Below are positions 16,301-28,800 of a stretch of 33,382 nucleotides of DNA, piece after piece (positions within the stretch are counted from its first letter, which is position 1; the number at the start of each line of letters is the position of its first letter). The stretch covers positions 1 to 33,382 of the IMG/VR virus record IMGVR_UViG_3300020174_000033; one strand, written 5' to 3'. The translations under genes were made by a program, and so were the position numbers. The stretch is from a virus. The notes beneath the pieces are model-generated. The model was given only the letters and a program-made list of their open reading frames with translations, searched no databases and was not told the DNA's origin.

Positions 16301-16828
16301 GATGAAGTAATTTATCATCCAGTTAGATACAAGCCGTTATTTGGCTCTCATGCTCAACCATCCTTGCAAGCAACATTTAAAATTGTAAAAAACACAAGTG
16401 AAGTGGTAAACGATAACGATTTAAAATCAAGAATTATTGCATCAATTAATAAATTTTTTGCATTGTCTAATTGGGACTTTGGAGAAACATTTCATTTTTC
16501 CGAGTTAGTAACTTATGTAATGAATCAAAATGCGCCAGATATTTCAAACATGCTAATTGTTCCTAAACAAGGATCCCAAGCGTTTGGTAGTCTATACGAA
16601 ATTAAATGCGAAAATGATGAATTATTTGTAAGTGATGCAACCGTAGATGATATAGAAATAATTGATTCAGTTACAGCATCTAAAATTCAAGCAAGTGGTG
16701 CAGTTGTTACTAGTACCGGTACAAACAATGTTGGAATACAAAGTCAACCGTTAACAAGCACAGCAACAAACAATTCGAGCTCAACTAGCTCAAGCGATAC
16801 TAACAGCAGTGGAGGCAGTAGTTACTAA
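13340..16828 (+). CDS. 6: gp6, baseplate wedge protein
   Basis: The wedge protein whose dimers form the continuous ring holding the baseplate together. In 1162 residues (T4 gp6 has 660) the N-terminal block is strongly gp6-like: EDWKKVYQSYRNAEFRSYDF near residue 14, then YPEDFNDY, LALIDTIAFLGQNISYRVDL, ARENFLELAERRDSVLRLAR and SYNPKR by about 112. The C-terminal part (about 980-1110) has INKFFALSNWDFGETFHFSE, characteristic of the gp6/J-type domain. The extra middle, about 500 residues, is beta-rich and of unknown role; it includes a Ca-loop-like DVNEDGSVDDPD at 814-825. The tail ends in a Ser/Thr/Asn-rich linker whose Gly-Gly codons form GGAGG, the ribosome site of the next gene. Stop and next start overlap (TAATG). 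Confidence 0.92.
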   Translation: MSSTDRQNRLLLSEDWKKVYQSYRNAEFRSYDFDTLRRSMINYLRTNYPEDFNDYIDTSEYLALIDTIAFLGQNISYRVDLNARENFLELAERRDSVLRLARMLSYNPKRNQAANGLIKFDTVSTTEEIFDSNGFNLADQTVIWNDPSNSNWPEQFRRVLNAALPQNNTIGKPTKTASINSVLTQQYRFKSNNVDVPVYGFSKAVNGLTTQFEVVSTDIDLINSKLVEEPPIPGNSLAFLYREDGRGTASSNTGYFLHFRQGSLSSSQFTVDNPSANQKIAIEAENINNSDIWLYQVNSSGVPTSLWTKVSSIEGNNAIYNSVSKGTRNFYVVQTRANDEISLIFADGTFGSLPGGNFRIFYRTSANRSMKIKPEELTSINISLDYISKAGTIETLTIGLELKENVTNATTSESTPSIRQNAPQTYYTQNRMVTGEDYNIIPLTINQEIVKVKSTNRISSGISRYFDLKDVTGKYSSTNLFASDGIIYREEFEDKQSFTFSNQTDIEGTIENLILPIIKSRSISNFYFSNYAKIIVSDLNATWVQSTKGTNISTGYLVNTSDIPYQTGTFTGGSLKYLEAGALLKFKPPAGFYFLGDGLTSNANAKGASTYKWVKVISVNGAGTSVDSVTGVGPIVFNEILPANSVLEEVKPKLVKDITSDVRSQIIDQVFAYKTFGLRYDQVNRIWRVIINENLNVASTFSNGKTGDVTNNQLDASWIILFQTNGEKYTITNRGLKYIFESDKELSFYFDGQNKIYDSATGQLVKDKVSILNYNTKPDSLNAFNSDIPWEIVSEYRNQDGYVNSKKVEVSFFDVNEDGSVDDPDIFDNVVAPQVLPLTKYIFLKRVETDQGFYKYNYYADGGNIDVVNTEIEIGSFVDYPEGKVFYIVNTKNFKVLTNGILTLTSDYQAYTGRDDLKFQYVHSADESNRIDPSVSNIIDVHMLTRSYDNLYRQYLAGTLEEQPLPPSSDELYQNYGVLINQYKSISDEVIYHPVRYKPLFGSHAQPSLQATFKIVKNTSEVVNDNDLKSRIIASINKFFALSNWDFGETFHFSELVTYVMNQNAPDISNMLIVPKQGSQAFGSLYEIKCENDELFVSDATVDDIEIIDSVTASKIQASGAVVTSTGTNNVGIQSQPLTSTATNNSSSTSSSDTNSSGGSSY

Positions 16829-16830
16829 TG
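16811..16830 (+). promoter_or_regulatory. Ribosome binding site inside the gp6 end, coupling the giant gene
   Basis: GGAGG at 16811-16815 lies within the last codons of gp6 (Ser-Gly-Gly-Ser) and 12 bases before the ATG at 16828, which itself overlaps the gp6 stop as TAATG. Most Gly-Gly pairs elsewhere in the window avoid GGAGG. Confidence 0.6.
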
Positions 16831-19800
16831 GCGCAAGATGAAAATGGTATTCCAATTGATGATGATTCTAAAAGACGCACCGCTGATATGTTGCCTCGCT
16901 ATTTTAGAACAACAGCAAATAAAAAGTTTTTAAGTAGTACTTTAGATCAGTTAATGCAGCCAGGTGTTGTACAAAAGACTGACGGATTTATCGGAAGAAA
17001 AAATGCAAAAGCCTTTAAGACAGGCGACAATTATATTGCAGAACTAGCAGGTGATAGACGTAACTATCAATTAGAACCAGTTGCATTGGTTGAAGATACA
17101 CTTGGAAATACTACTTTTTATAGAGATTATAGAGACTATGTAAATGCTAGTAAAATTAGAAACGGCGAAGTAGATAATCATAGCTTACTAAACAGTCAAG
17201 AATACTATGCTTGGAGTCCTCATATTGATTGGGATAAATTTGTAAACTTTCGTGAATATTATTGGCTACCAGCAGGTCCTAGTTCTATTCCTGTATACGG
17301 AAGTTCAACAGAAATTGTTAGTACCTTTACAGTAGGAAAGCAAGACAATACTGATAATTTTGCATATACATTTAATCCAGATGTTCCGACTAGTAATCCT
17401 ACACTAACATTGTATAGAGGACAAACATATACATTTGATATTAACACAGTTGATATGCCGTTGTCAATTAGAACAAGCAGATCAGTTAAAGACGATTCTA
17501 ATCTCTATAATGTTGGAGTAAGTCAGCAAAGCGTAGAAACCGGACAATTTACATTTGTTGTAGATCTTGAATCTCCTGATTATCTGTATTATACAAACGA
17601 CAATGATATCGAAGCATCGGGTTTAATTATTATTAAAAATATTATTGATGCTACTGAAATTAATATTACTGCTGAAATTTTAGGCAAAAAAACATACACC
17701 ATGCAGAATGGATATGAACTATCTAACGGCATGAGAGTTAACTTTTACGGAAAAGTAACTCCTGAAATTTATGCAACTGGAACATGGTATGTTGAAGGAG
17801 TTGGAAATAGTATTAAATTAATTTCAGAATCAGATCTTGTTATTACAGCTGACTATCTATTAGATCAAGGCGTTGAATATGATATGCAAGGTTTTGCTGA
17901 TCTACCATTTGATGAAGCAATTTCGTATGCTACTCTCAAAGATTATATTGTTATTAACAGAGCAGCCAAAGATAGAAATCAATGGTCTCGTTATAATAAA
18001 TGGACACATAAAACTGTTATTGAAACTACTGCATTAATTAATAATGTACCGGCAGAACTTGATCAAACCTACAGAGCTACAAGACCTATTATTGAGTTTG
18101 AACCAGGTTTAAAACTTTTTAATTATGGTACTGAAGCAAAAGGTGCTGTTGACCTAGTTGATACTGTAACAACAGACGTATTTTCAGATATTGAAGGACA
18201 AGTAGGTTATTTTGTCGACGGCATTGAACTTGTAAACGGTATGAGAGTATTGTTTACCGCAGATCCAGATTCATTAGTTAGCGGCAAGATTTATGAAGTT
18301 AAATTTATTTCTCATAATGGTAGCAGACAAATTACATTAATAGAAACTACTGATACTACACCATTAGAAAATGAAACAGTACTAGTTAAATCTGGTGAAA
18401 AATTTAAAGGTAAAGTTTTCTACTATACAGGAACAGTTTGGAAACAAGCACAAGATAAAACATCTGTAAATCAGCAACCTTTGTTTGATTTATATAATGA
18501 TCAAGGAATTGCGCTATCTACATTAGACGGAAGTTCTTTTGCTGGTAACAAAATTTTTAGTTATAAGGTAGGAACAGGAACTAATGATACTGAATTAGGA
18601 TTCCCACTGTCATATAGAACTATTGAAAATAGTGGCGATATTGTATTTGATTTTAATTTATTATCAGACACTTACCAGTATGATGTTTTAACTGACGTAT
18701 TTAACGTAAGCACTGATACAGGACTATTAAGAAAATATACTGACAGAACAACTTATAGCAGTTTGTCAGGTTGGACCAAAGCGGCTACAAAATCAGTACA
18801 GCCAGTTATTCAACAACCAACAGTTGATACTAGAACAAATAACTTTATTATCGATGTTTATGATAATAGTGCTACTATTGCTGATTTAGAAATTAAAGTT
18901 TACGTCAATAATAATCGCAAAAAAGAAAATACTGATTATCTAATTGATAGGTTTAATGGATACTGTTATATTAATTTCAATAATGATCTTACTGTAGGCG
19001 ACAAGTTAGTTATTAAAACTTATACTAAGACTCCAAAGAATACTAGAGGATATTACGAGTTTCCGACTAACTTAGAAAAGAATCCACTAAACGAAAATGT
19101 TGAATCATTTACATTAGGTGAAGTTTTAGATCATGTAGGTAGTATTGTTGATAATGCAAAAGATTTTAATGGAATATTTCCAGGATCGAGTAATTTAAAA
19201 GATCTAGGAGATGTTACTCCGTTAGGATTAAGATTTGTACAACATAGTGGCCCAATTAACCTTGCACTGTATAATATTACAAATAAAGATTTTGATGCAA
19301 TTAGAGCTATTCGTTATTCTGGATTAGAGTACATTAAGTTTAAAAGAGAATTTTTGCGTGTAGCAAATGAGTTAGGTTTCGAAGGAGAAACTAAAGTACA
19401 CGTTGATAAGATTTTGCAATCTATTACTGAAGTACAAACTAATAAAGATCCATTTTATTTTAGTGATATGGTTCCGTTTGGTAGTGACACGTTAACTAGA
19501 CATGTAATTGAAGATCAATCACAAACTGTATTTTCTTTAAAGCGTGGTATTGATTTTACAAAATTAAATCAGTATGCAGTTCTTCCGTATTTTAACGGAA
19601 GTTTGCTAGTTAAAGATAGAGATTATACTATAACTGTTGACGGCTTCTTAACACTTAATATAACAGTTACTAATAACGACATTTTAGATGTATATGAATT
19701 TGAATCAACAGATGGTTGCTGGGTACCTCCAACTCCTACTAAGTTAGGATTGTATCCTAAATATACACCTGAAATATTTTTAGACGACACTTACATTAAT

Positions 19801-22800
19801 GTTGTAACCGAAGTTACTGGTCCTTATAAAGTATACGGACGAGACGAAACTACTACACAAAGTTTTAAAGGTAAAGTTGGTTGGTTCTATCCACTGTTTA
19901 CATCTGAAGCAGATGCAATTGATTACGATACTGCCAACGGCGGCGCCGGAGTTGCACACGATCATGTATTTGCAGGTTGTAATCAGCTATTTTTTATGCC
20001 TTCGAGCTCTGCAAATCATGCAACAATCGATATTAATTCGTTTGAATCATGGCCAGGCGCACAACCAATGCTACAAGGACATGATGGGTCATTATGGAAA
20101 TGTTATGGTGATTACAGAGATAGACTGCTATTAGACTTTGAAAGAAGAATTTATGATAACCTAAAACAGCAGTACAACGAAAATGTGTTTGATATTGCTG
20201 ATTTTGTCGAAACAAGAACACGTAAAACAGGCTTCACACGTTATGGCACTGCTAGAACATTAATTTCTGAATTTAATAGATGGTTAGAAACAGTTGGAAC
20301 TCCTGACTATTCTGCAAACACCCGATTTGATAGAACTAACGGTTTTACATTTAGTTACAACAAATGGGCCGATGTTGAAAATAATTCTCTTCCAGGTTTT
20401 TGGAGAGCAATTTATAAGGACTTTTATAATACAGATAGACCGCACAGCCATCCTTGGGAAATTTTAGGACTAACTGAAAAACCTGATTGGTTTGATACAG
20501 AGTACGGAACAGCACCATATACAAGAAATAATCTGTTGTTATGGAAAGACATGGCTAGTGGTATTGTTAGAGCACCAAATGAAAAAATTGTTTATAGAAA
20601 CAAATTTAAAAATACTCTAATTTCTAAATACATTCCAACAGATGATCAAGGAAACTTGTTACCTCCTAATTTATCAGGAATAGCATTGTCTGGACTTGAT
20701 TCAAGTTATAGCGACGGATATGTATTCGGTGATGAAGGACCTGTTGAAACAGCATGGCGCCGTAGTTCACATTATCCATTTGCATTAATGGCATCTTGGG
20801 CAATTAATAATCCAGCACAGTTTTTTGGTATTGCATTTGATGTAAGTAGAATTAAGCGTAACGGAGCCGGAGAATTAGTTTATACTGAAACTAGTAAAAG
20901 AATTAGATTAGATAAATTAAAATTTCCAAATAGTGCTTCTGATAGTTCAAGAGTATTTACAGCAGGTATAATAAATTATATTCAAGGTTACTTGGCACAA
21001 AATGAAACATTAAAATTTTCAACATATCAACAAGAACTAACTTCTTTACAAAATAAATTGGCATCTAAAATTGGTGGCTTTACTCAGAAGTCTAAATTTA
21101 GATTAATTCTTGATGCAAGAACTCCTACTAATGAAGGTAATGTTTTTGTACCGGACGAAAACTATAAAATTCAGTTAACAAAAAGTATACCAATTAATGT
21201 ATATTCATATAGTGGAATGATCATAGAAATTGTTCCGCAAGGTTATATAATTAGAGGATATGATAGAGATTTACCAATCTTTAAAACATATTCTGTCATA
21301 AGAAAAAATAACGATAGATTAGTTCGTGTCGGCGGAGTGAGTGAATCTTTCTTAAATTGGGACACCGGTAAGTTTTATGAAGTTGGACAAATTGTAGAAA
21401 ATAATAATGTATATTATCGAGTAAAAATTGGTCATACTTCTGGAACCTCATTTAATTTAGACAACTTCCAAAAATTAGCCGAACTTCCGGAAGAAGGCGG
21501 CGCACAGGCATTTTTCTCTAAGAATTTTGACACTAGAGAAGTTGTTGAAATTCCTTACGGAACACTAGTAAGCGATATTCAAGGAGTAGTTGATATTATT
21601 CTTGGATATCAAAAATTCTTAGATAGTAACGGATTTAAGTTTGAACTTTTCAACCAAAATATTGAAGAAATTGAAAACTGGACATTATCTGCAAAAGAAT
21701 TTATGTTTTGGACTACACAAAACTGGGATACCGGTACTGTTATTACACTAAGTCCAAGTGCAAGACAGGTTATGTTCGAAGAGGCATATACTGTTGTTGA
21801 CGACATTTATAATAATTTTTATGATTATAGTTTATTAAAAGCTGACGGCAAAAGATTACTTGCTGACTTTGCAACTACAGAAAGAGATACTACTAACTCT
21901 TTTGGTATCTATGTTAAAAATACTGAAGATGGAATATTCCATCTAAAAGTTCCTGTTGTACAACACGAACATGCAGTTATTATAGATAACAAAACAGTCT
22001 TTAATGATGTTATCTATAATAGAGCACAAGGATATAGACAAGAAAGAATTAAAGTTAAAGGTTATCGTTCAGACGAATGGAACGGATCTTATAATATTCC
22101 TGGATTTATATTCGATGATGCTAAAATTGAAGACTGGGCATCTTGGCAAGACTATTCTATTGGTGCATTGGTAAAGTACAAGCAATACTATTATGTTGCA
22201 AAAGTTAATGTTGTTGGTACAGAAACATTCAACGAAAGAAGTTTTGTTAGATTAAATGAAAAACCAGAACAGAAACTATTACCTAACTGGGACTATAAAG
22301 CAAAACAGTTTACTGATTTTTATGATCTTGATTCAGATAACTTTGACACAGAGCAACAGCGTTTAGCACAGCATTTAATTGGATATCAGAAACGTAGATA
22401 TTTAGAAAATATTATTAATGATGATGTAAGTCAGTATAAATTCTTCCAAGGCGCAATTCAAGATAAAGGAACAAAAAATGTACTTACTAAGTTGTTTGAT
22501 AAACTAGGTAGTGCAAATAAAGATAGCTTAGAATTTTTTGAAGAATGGGCAGTAAGAATTGGACGATACGGAGCAACAACAGGTGACGATCAGTTTGATA
22601 TAGTTTTTGATGAAGCTAGATACAGAATGGAACCACAAACTGTAGAGCTTGTCAATGAAATCGATCCGCAGGATACAAGTCTTGTTTATAGATTAACTAG
22701 AAATAATGTCTATGTAAAATCTCAAAATTATGACCATAAGCCGTTCCCTGTAAAATACTTTAATGATGATAACAGTTATACAAAAACAGCAGGATATGTA

Positions 22801-25800
22801 AACACAAATGATGTAAAATTATCATTACTAAACTATGATGATATATTAGATCAATCTATTTCAGCAATAAACACAGGTGAGTTTGTTTGGACAGCTAATA
22901 ATAAAAGTCAACAAACATGGAGTGTATACAAACACGCTACAACCGATTATGTAATTAAAAGTGTAACAGCAACATCAAATGGCACTTTTACTATTACTCT
23001 AAATCGCAAAACAAACTTTATTGTTGGTGACATTATTGGAGTTGTTGATACTAATGAAACCACAGACGGATTTTATAAAATTGCAGAGATTAATCTTAAT
23101 AAGATTACATTATCAACAACCGGTGAATCAACCGAGTTAGATGATATTAAAGGATATGTTACTTACTTTAAGCCAGTTAGATTGTCGAGATTATCAGACG
23201 CAAATGCTATTATCGATGCACCTACTACGTTCTCATTAAGCGGTGATACATCTATCACTGACACTATTTGGGTAGATGACGACGATACAGGAAAATGGAT
23301 TGTATTAAAAAATAAACAAGTATACGAATTAAAACCAGACATTAAAAATGTTACAGCAGGTTTGTTAGATAGTACAGACAAAGATTTTGGTTCTGATATC
23401 AGTGTTACAGAAAATAACAATACAATAGCAGTTTCGGCACCTAAAGACTTAAATGGTAGTGTTTATGTGTTTGCTAGACCTAGCGACAATACTGAATTTG
23501 GCCTTAGACAACAAATTGATGAATTTACAGGAATATTTGAATCCGGTGGCGGATTTGGATCAAGTGTTTCAATTTCACCAGACGGAGAATATCTTGCTAT
23601 AGGTTCTCCTAATGCATCTAATGTTAAGAGTAAATTTAGAGGCGATTATAAAAACACAGTAGCTTATAACATTAATGATATTGTATTGTACAGATCACAG
23701 TTGTGGAAATCTAGAAAAGTTCAAGATGCTGACTCAATACAACAATTCTTAAGTCATGCATCAAACCAACAAAGTAAGATTGACGAATATGATAGCGATG
23801 ATCAATCTTATCCTGATGTTGAATATATGGTTAGAGGAAATTATACTATTAATGATGCGCCTGCTGATCATATTTTAATTAGAGCGCAAACTGAACAATT
23901 TGAAGGAACTAAGCCCGGAGATGTACTTGAGCTAAAATGGAATAGATATACAACTACAACATCAGCAGGAATTGCACCGTTTAACGGAGACTCAGTTTTA
24001 AATGAAACATTTATTAACGGTAGTCATGAAATTGTTCATAAAGTAGAAGCTATTGTACATATTCAAAGTGCATTATCAATACCTGAGTCTGGAAGTGATA
24101 TTACTACTGATACTGCAAAAGCAACTATTGCTTATCGTTATGTAAACGATGAAAATCAAATGACTATCTATCTAAACAATCTAAACGGAGCATTTTTAGA
24201 TACAGGGTCAATTTACCAAAACGGTGTGTTAGTTGGTGATTATGAAAGACAATTAAAAATTACAGACAATTATCATGCAGGATGGTGGCACATTAATGTA
24301 GGTTCAGAATTTAGTACAACTGAACTTGTAGAAACAAATGCTAACTTAGTAGTAACTGATATTAAATTAGAAAATGAAATAAGATCTAACTCACTCTTTA
24401 CGAATATTTTAGATATTAAGAGATTAGCAAACACTACTACTCCTACATTTCCTTCAGAATTTGGCATACTGTCTCATAGACAAGGACAAACAGGAACGGT
24501 TATAATTGATGGCCGTTGGTGGTTTAGAACATCTACACAACATTATACTGATACATCAGTTAATGACGAAGTTAGTTTTTGGTTAAATCAAATTAGAGTA
24601 AACGGTAACGTACAAGATCCGCAACCTGTATTAGGATTAAGTTTTGATTATCTTAATAACTCAATCCATACCGTAGCTGATAAGTGGAACGGTTGGCTTG
24701 AAGTTAGATTAACAAACTTTGACTTATCAGGTAACCCATTTATTCCTTCTATTGGAACACAACTTATTGATAGTGCAACTGGTGAAACCGCAGAAGTTGC
24801 ATGGATTGAACGAGCGTTTGGCGTAGCAAAAATTTATTTAAAAAATAAATCAGGACAGTGGGCGTTTGGTAGCGACTACGGACAAAACTCTACAGCACAG
24901 TTTGTAGAAAACGATTCAACACTAAGAACAATTGGTCCTATTAATTCATGTCATCTTGAAAATGATATTAGTGGTGGATTAATTGTTATTGACACTAATA
25001 CTAACATTCCAGTTCCACCTAATCAAACATATCTAAGAGATTTAGAGTACTGGCACTACAGTTCAAACACAATTGACGGTATTTTAGAAACAGCAGAAAC
25101 ACCGTCTTCATTAAACTTAGACTGGACAAGAGTTTACAATATTCCTGTAACAACATCAGGTTATGAAAGTGGAAACGATTCTGAAGGCACATTTGCAATT
25201 TATAAAAAGACAGGATCTATATATCAACTTGTTAACTATTATACTGTTCCCAACTCTGATAATTTTAGAAAATTAGGAGCAAGTTGTAAGTTTGTACAGA
25301 AATCTTCAACATCTTACCGCTTGTTTGTTCTTGCTAAAGGAAATAATACCGAAGAAAATCAAGGTAGAATTTACTTCTTTGATAAAAACGAAACAGAAGA
25401 TTGGAATTTAGGTATTGAACCGTTGTATAGAGGTATGCATAGTGTAAACGCTACTTACTTTGACGGCGAGTATGTAAGATTCGGAGATTCTATCTACGAA
25501 GCAAAAACTAATATAACACCTGGCGCATTTAATTTAGCAGAATGGGCAGAAATTAATTCAGGAGTAGACTTACTAGGGTATGTTCCTAATGATACAAACT
25601 ATTCTATTACAGAAAGTACATTAGAACAGCAATTCTTAGAAGAGATTGGCGAAGAGTTTGATACTAGCTCACTAGGAGAAGTCTTAGTATTAACTGCTAG
25701 ATATACAAATCCTGATGATAGTAGTGTTCCTAACAGAAAAGTTGTAGTTTATAAGTTAGTAAATGATCAATATGTTTATAGTCAATTACTAGAACCATTT

Positions 25801-28800
25801 AATTTAAGCGAAAATTACGGAAGTTCAATTGCAGTTTCTAACGATGGTAAAAAAATTGCAGTCGGCGCCCCTTATAATAGTGATATTTCACTTAATGGCG
25901 GAGCAGTATACGTTTATATTTTAAAAGACGGAGTATATACATTTACTCAAACACTTCGTCCTAAAGATTTAACAGATAATACACAATTTGGATTTAAATT
26001 AGACTTCGATGGCAATACTCTTGCTATTACTTCTAAAGGTGGCGATATTATTAAGTATACTACATTTGATGTTGAGTTAACAACATTCGACGGCGATGCA
26101 ACTAAACTTAATACTGTTGACAATGATAGTGGACTAGTGTCAATATACGAAACAATAAATGACACACTACTTTACGGACAAGACTTTTCATATGATAGAG
26201 ATACTGAAAACTTTGGAAATATTATCAAAGTTAAAAATAATCACATATATTTAGGATTACCAGATCAAACAGTTACAACAAACAATACTGTTGATAAAGG
26301 TGTAGTTGCAGAATTTAGAAAGCCACTGAACTCAACGAGTTGGTCAATTGTAACATCGCCTGTACTACCTGCAGATCTTAGCAAGTTTAAAGGTGTGTAT
26401 CTTTATAACAAAACAAATAATGCACAAGTTGCATATCTCGACTATATTGATCCTATCCAAGGAAAAATTGCAGGTGTAGCTGAACAAGAAATATCTTTTA
26501 AAACTAGTTACGATCCTGCAAGATATACAATATCAACTGCTACAGGTGTAACACCGCAACCATTAGATTACACAAGTACAAAATGGGTTGGTAAATTATG
26601 GTGGGATATTGATAGTGCTAGATTTATCAATCATCATCAGGGAGATATTACAGAATCAACTGCAAACTTTAATAAGTTGTACCCTGGTACTACAGTCGAT
26701 GTATATGAGTGGGTTGAGAGCAAATTAAGACCTAGTGAATGGGATACACAATCAGAAACAGAAGCAGGACTTGCTAAAGGTATTAGTGGTACATCAAAAT
26801 ACGGTGATAGTGCATATTCTGTTAGACGCAAGTATAATAGTGCATCACAAACATTTACAACTTATTACTATTACTGGGTTAAGAATAAAGCAACAATCCC
26901 GGCAATTGAAACTAGAAAGTTATCAGCATTGTCTGTTTCAAGGATAATTAGTAATCCAGAAAATTCAAATATTAAGTTTGTTGCAATCTTAAGTAATAAT
27001 AGATTCGCAATTTATAACTGCGAATCTTTAATTAAAGATAAAGATATAGCGATCAGTTTTAACTGGTGGACAATAGATAACCAACAGCAAAATACACATA
27101 TTCAGTATCAGTTAATCAGTGACGGATTGGAAACTAGTCGTCCAAATAGTACAATTGAACAAAAATGGATTGATAGTTTAGTAGGATTTGACACTAATGA
27201 TAGACCGGTGCCTGATATTAATCTTCCAATTAAACAAAAATACGGATCTCTTAACGAACCTAGACAGAGTTGGTTTATTAATAAAACTGAAGCAAGAAAA
27301 CAATTTGTTGAACGTGCAAATAAAATATTAGCAAACAATCTAATTGTTGACGAGTTTGATTTAACAAAATTAACAGATAGCGATCCTTTACCAACTATCG
27401 CAACAGGTATATTTGATACAACTTCAGATTCATATGCAGAACTAAGATTTGTAAGTATTGCAAAAGTTAGACCTGCTACCTTACAACTTGAAATTGAAAA
27501 CGGTGTTATCATTAATGTTTTAATTACAGACCCGGGACAAGGATATATCAACCCACCAACATACATTATTACAGATACACTAGGATCTGAAGGCGAGTTA
27601 GAGTTTACCCTAAACGCCAACGGAGGAATTAACAGTGTTAGGATTATTAATTCTGGTAAAAACTATACAAATAATGTTAAAATTTCTATTAGAAAATTTG
27701 CAGTATTGGTTAAGAGCGATGAGTCCATTAACGGTAAGTGGAGTGTATATCAATATGTATTAGGTGAATGGCAAAGAGTTCTTACTCAAAGCTATGATGT
27801 AAATCTTTACTGGAAATACAAAGACTGGTATGATACAGGTTATAATCAATTTACATTAATCAATTATACACTTGAAGGCAGTTACCAAATTTATGGTCTT
27901 GCAGATAATATAGGTGATGTAATTAAAATTAGTAACGTTGGATCTGGCGGTTGGTTACTATTAGAAAAAATAGCTAACGAAGATACTGTTGATTATAGTG
28001 TTAACTATAAAACTATTGGTAGAGAAAGCGGTACAATTGAATTACTTGATTCTCTATACGATGTAACAAGTGACAATGTTGCATATGATGGCGCAAGTTT
28101 TGATAAAATATTTTATGATACAGAACCCGTTGCTGAATTTAGAAAAATAATTACTATCCTTAGAGATAACATTTTTATTGATCAATTACAGCTTCACTGG
28201 AATGAGATGTTCTTTGCAGGATTAAGATATGTATTCTCAGAACAACCAAATGTCGATTGGGCATTTAAAACAAGTTTTGTTAAGGCTAAACATAACATCG
28301 GTGAACTAGAACAAAAAGTTACTTTCCAAAATGATAACTTATCTAGTTATGAAGATTATGTAGAAGAAATGAAACCTTATAAAACTAAAATTAGAGAATA
28401 CATTTCATCATATGAAAAAATTGATCCGGCTAATAATGTAGTTACTGATTTTGATCTAGCACCAGTGTATAATGAACAAGAAGGAAGAATTATTCCGCAG
28501 AGTGTTCAAGTTGTTAATAATGAAATTATTGCAGGTGTTGCTAATACTACAACATATCCTAGCAAACATTGGTTAGATAATGTTGGATTTGAATTAACAC
28601 AAATTAACATTGCTGATGCTGGCAGTGGTTATACAAGTGCTCCTAAACTAGTAATTAGTGGCGGCGGCGGCACAGGTGCAACTGCTCAAGCATTTGTTGG
28701 TAACGGACAAATTACAAGTGTGCTAGTAACTAATTCAGGCAGTGGATACTTGTCTCAACCGACAATTGATATAATTGGATCATTAGAGGACGGCGGCACA

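Noticed and set aside
27108-27620. Reverse frame of 170 codons inside the giant gene
   Set aside because: It is the antisense shadow of a well-supported coding frame, Ser/Leu/Val/Ile-rich as expected from such shadows, with no ribosome site.
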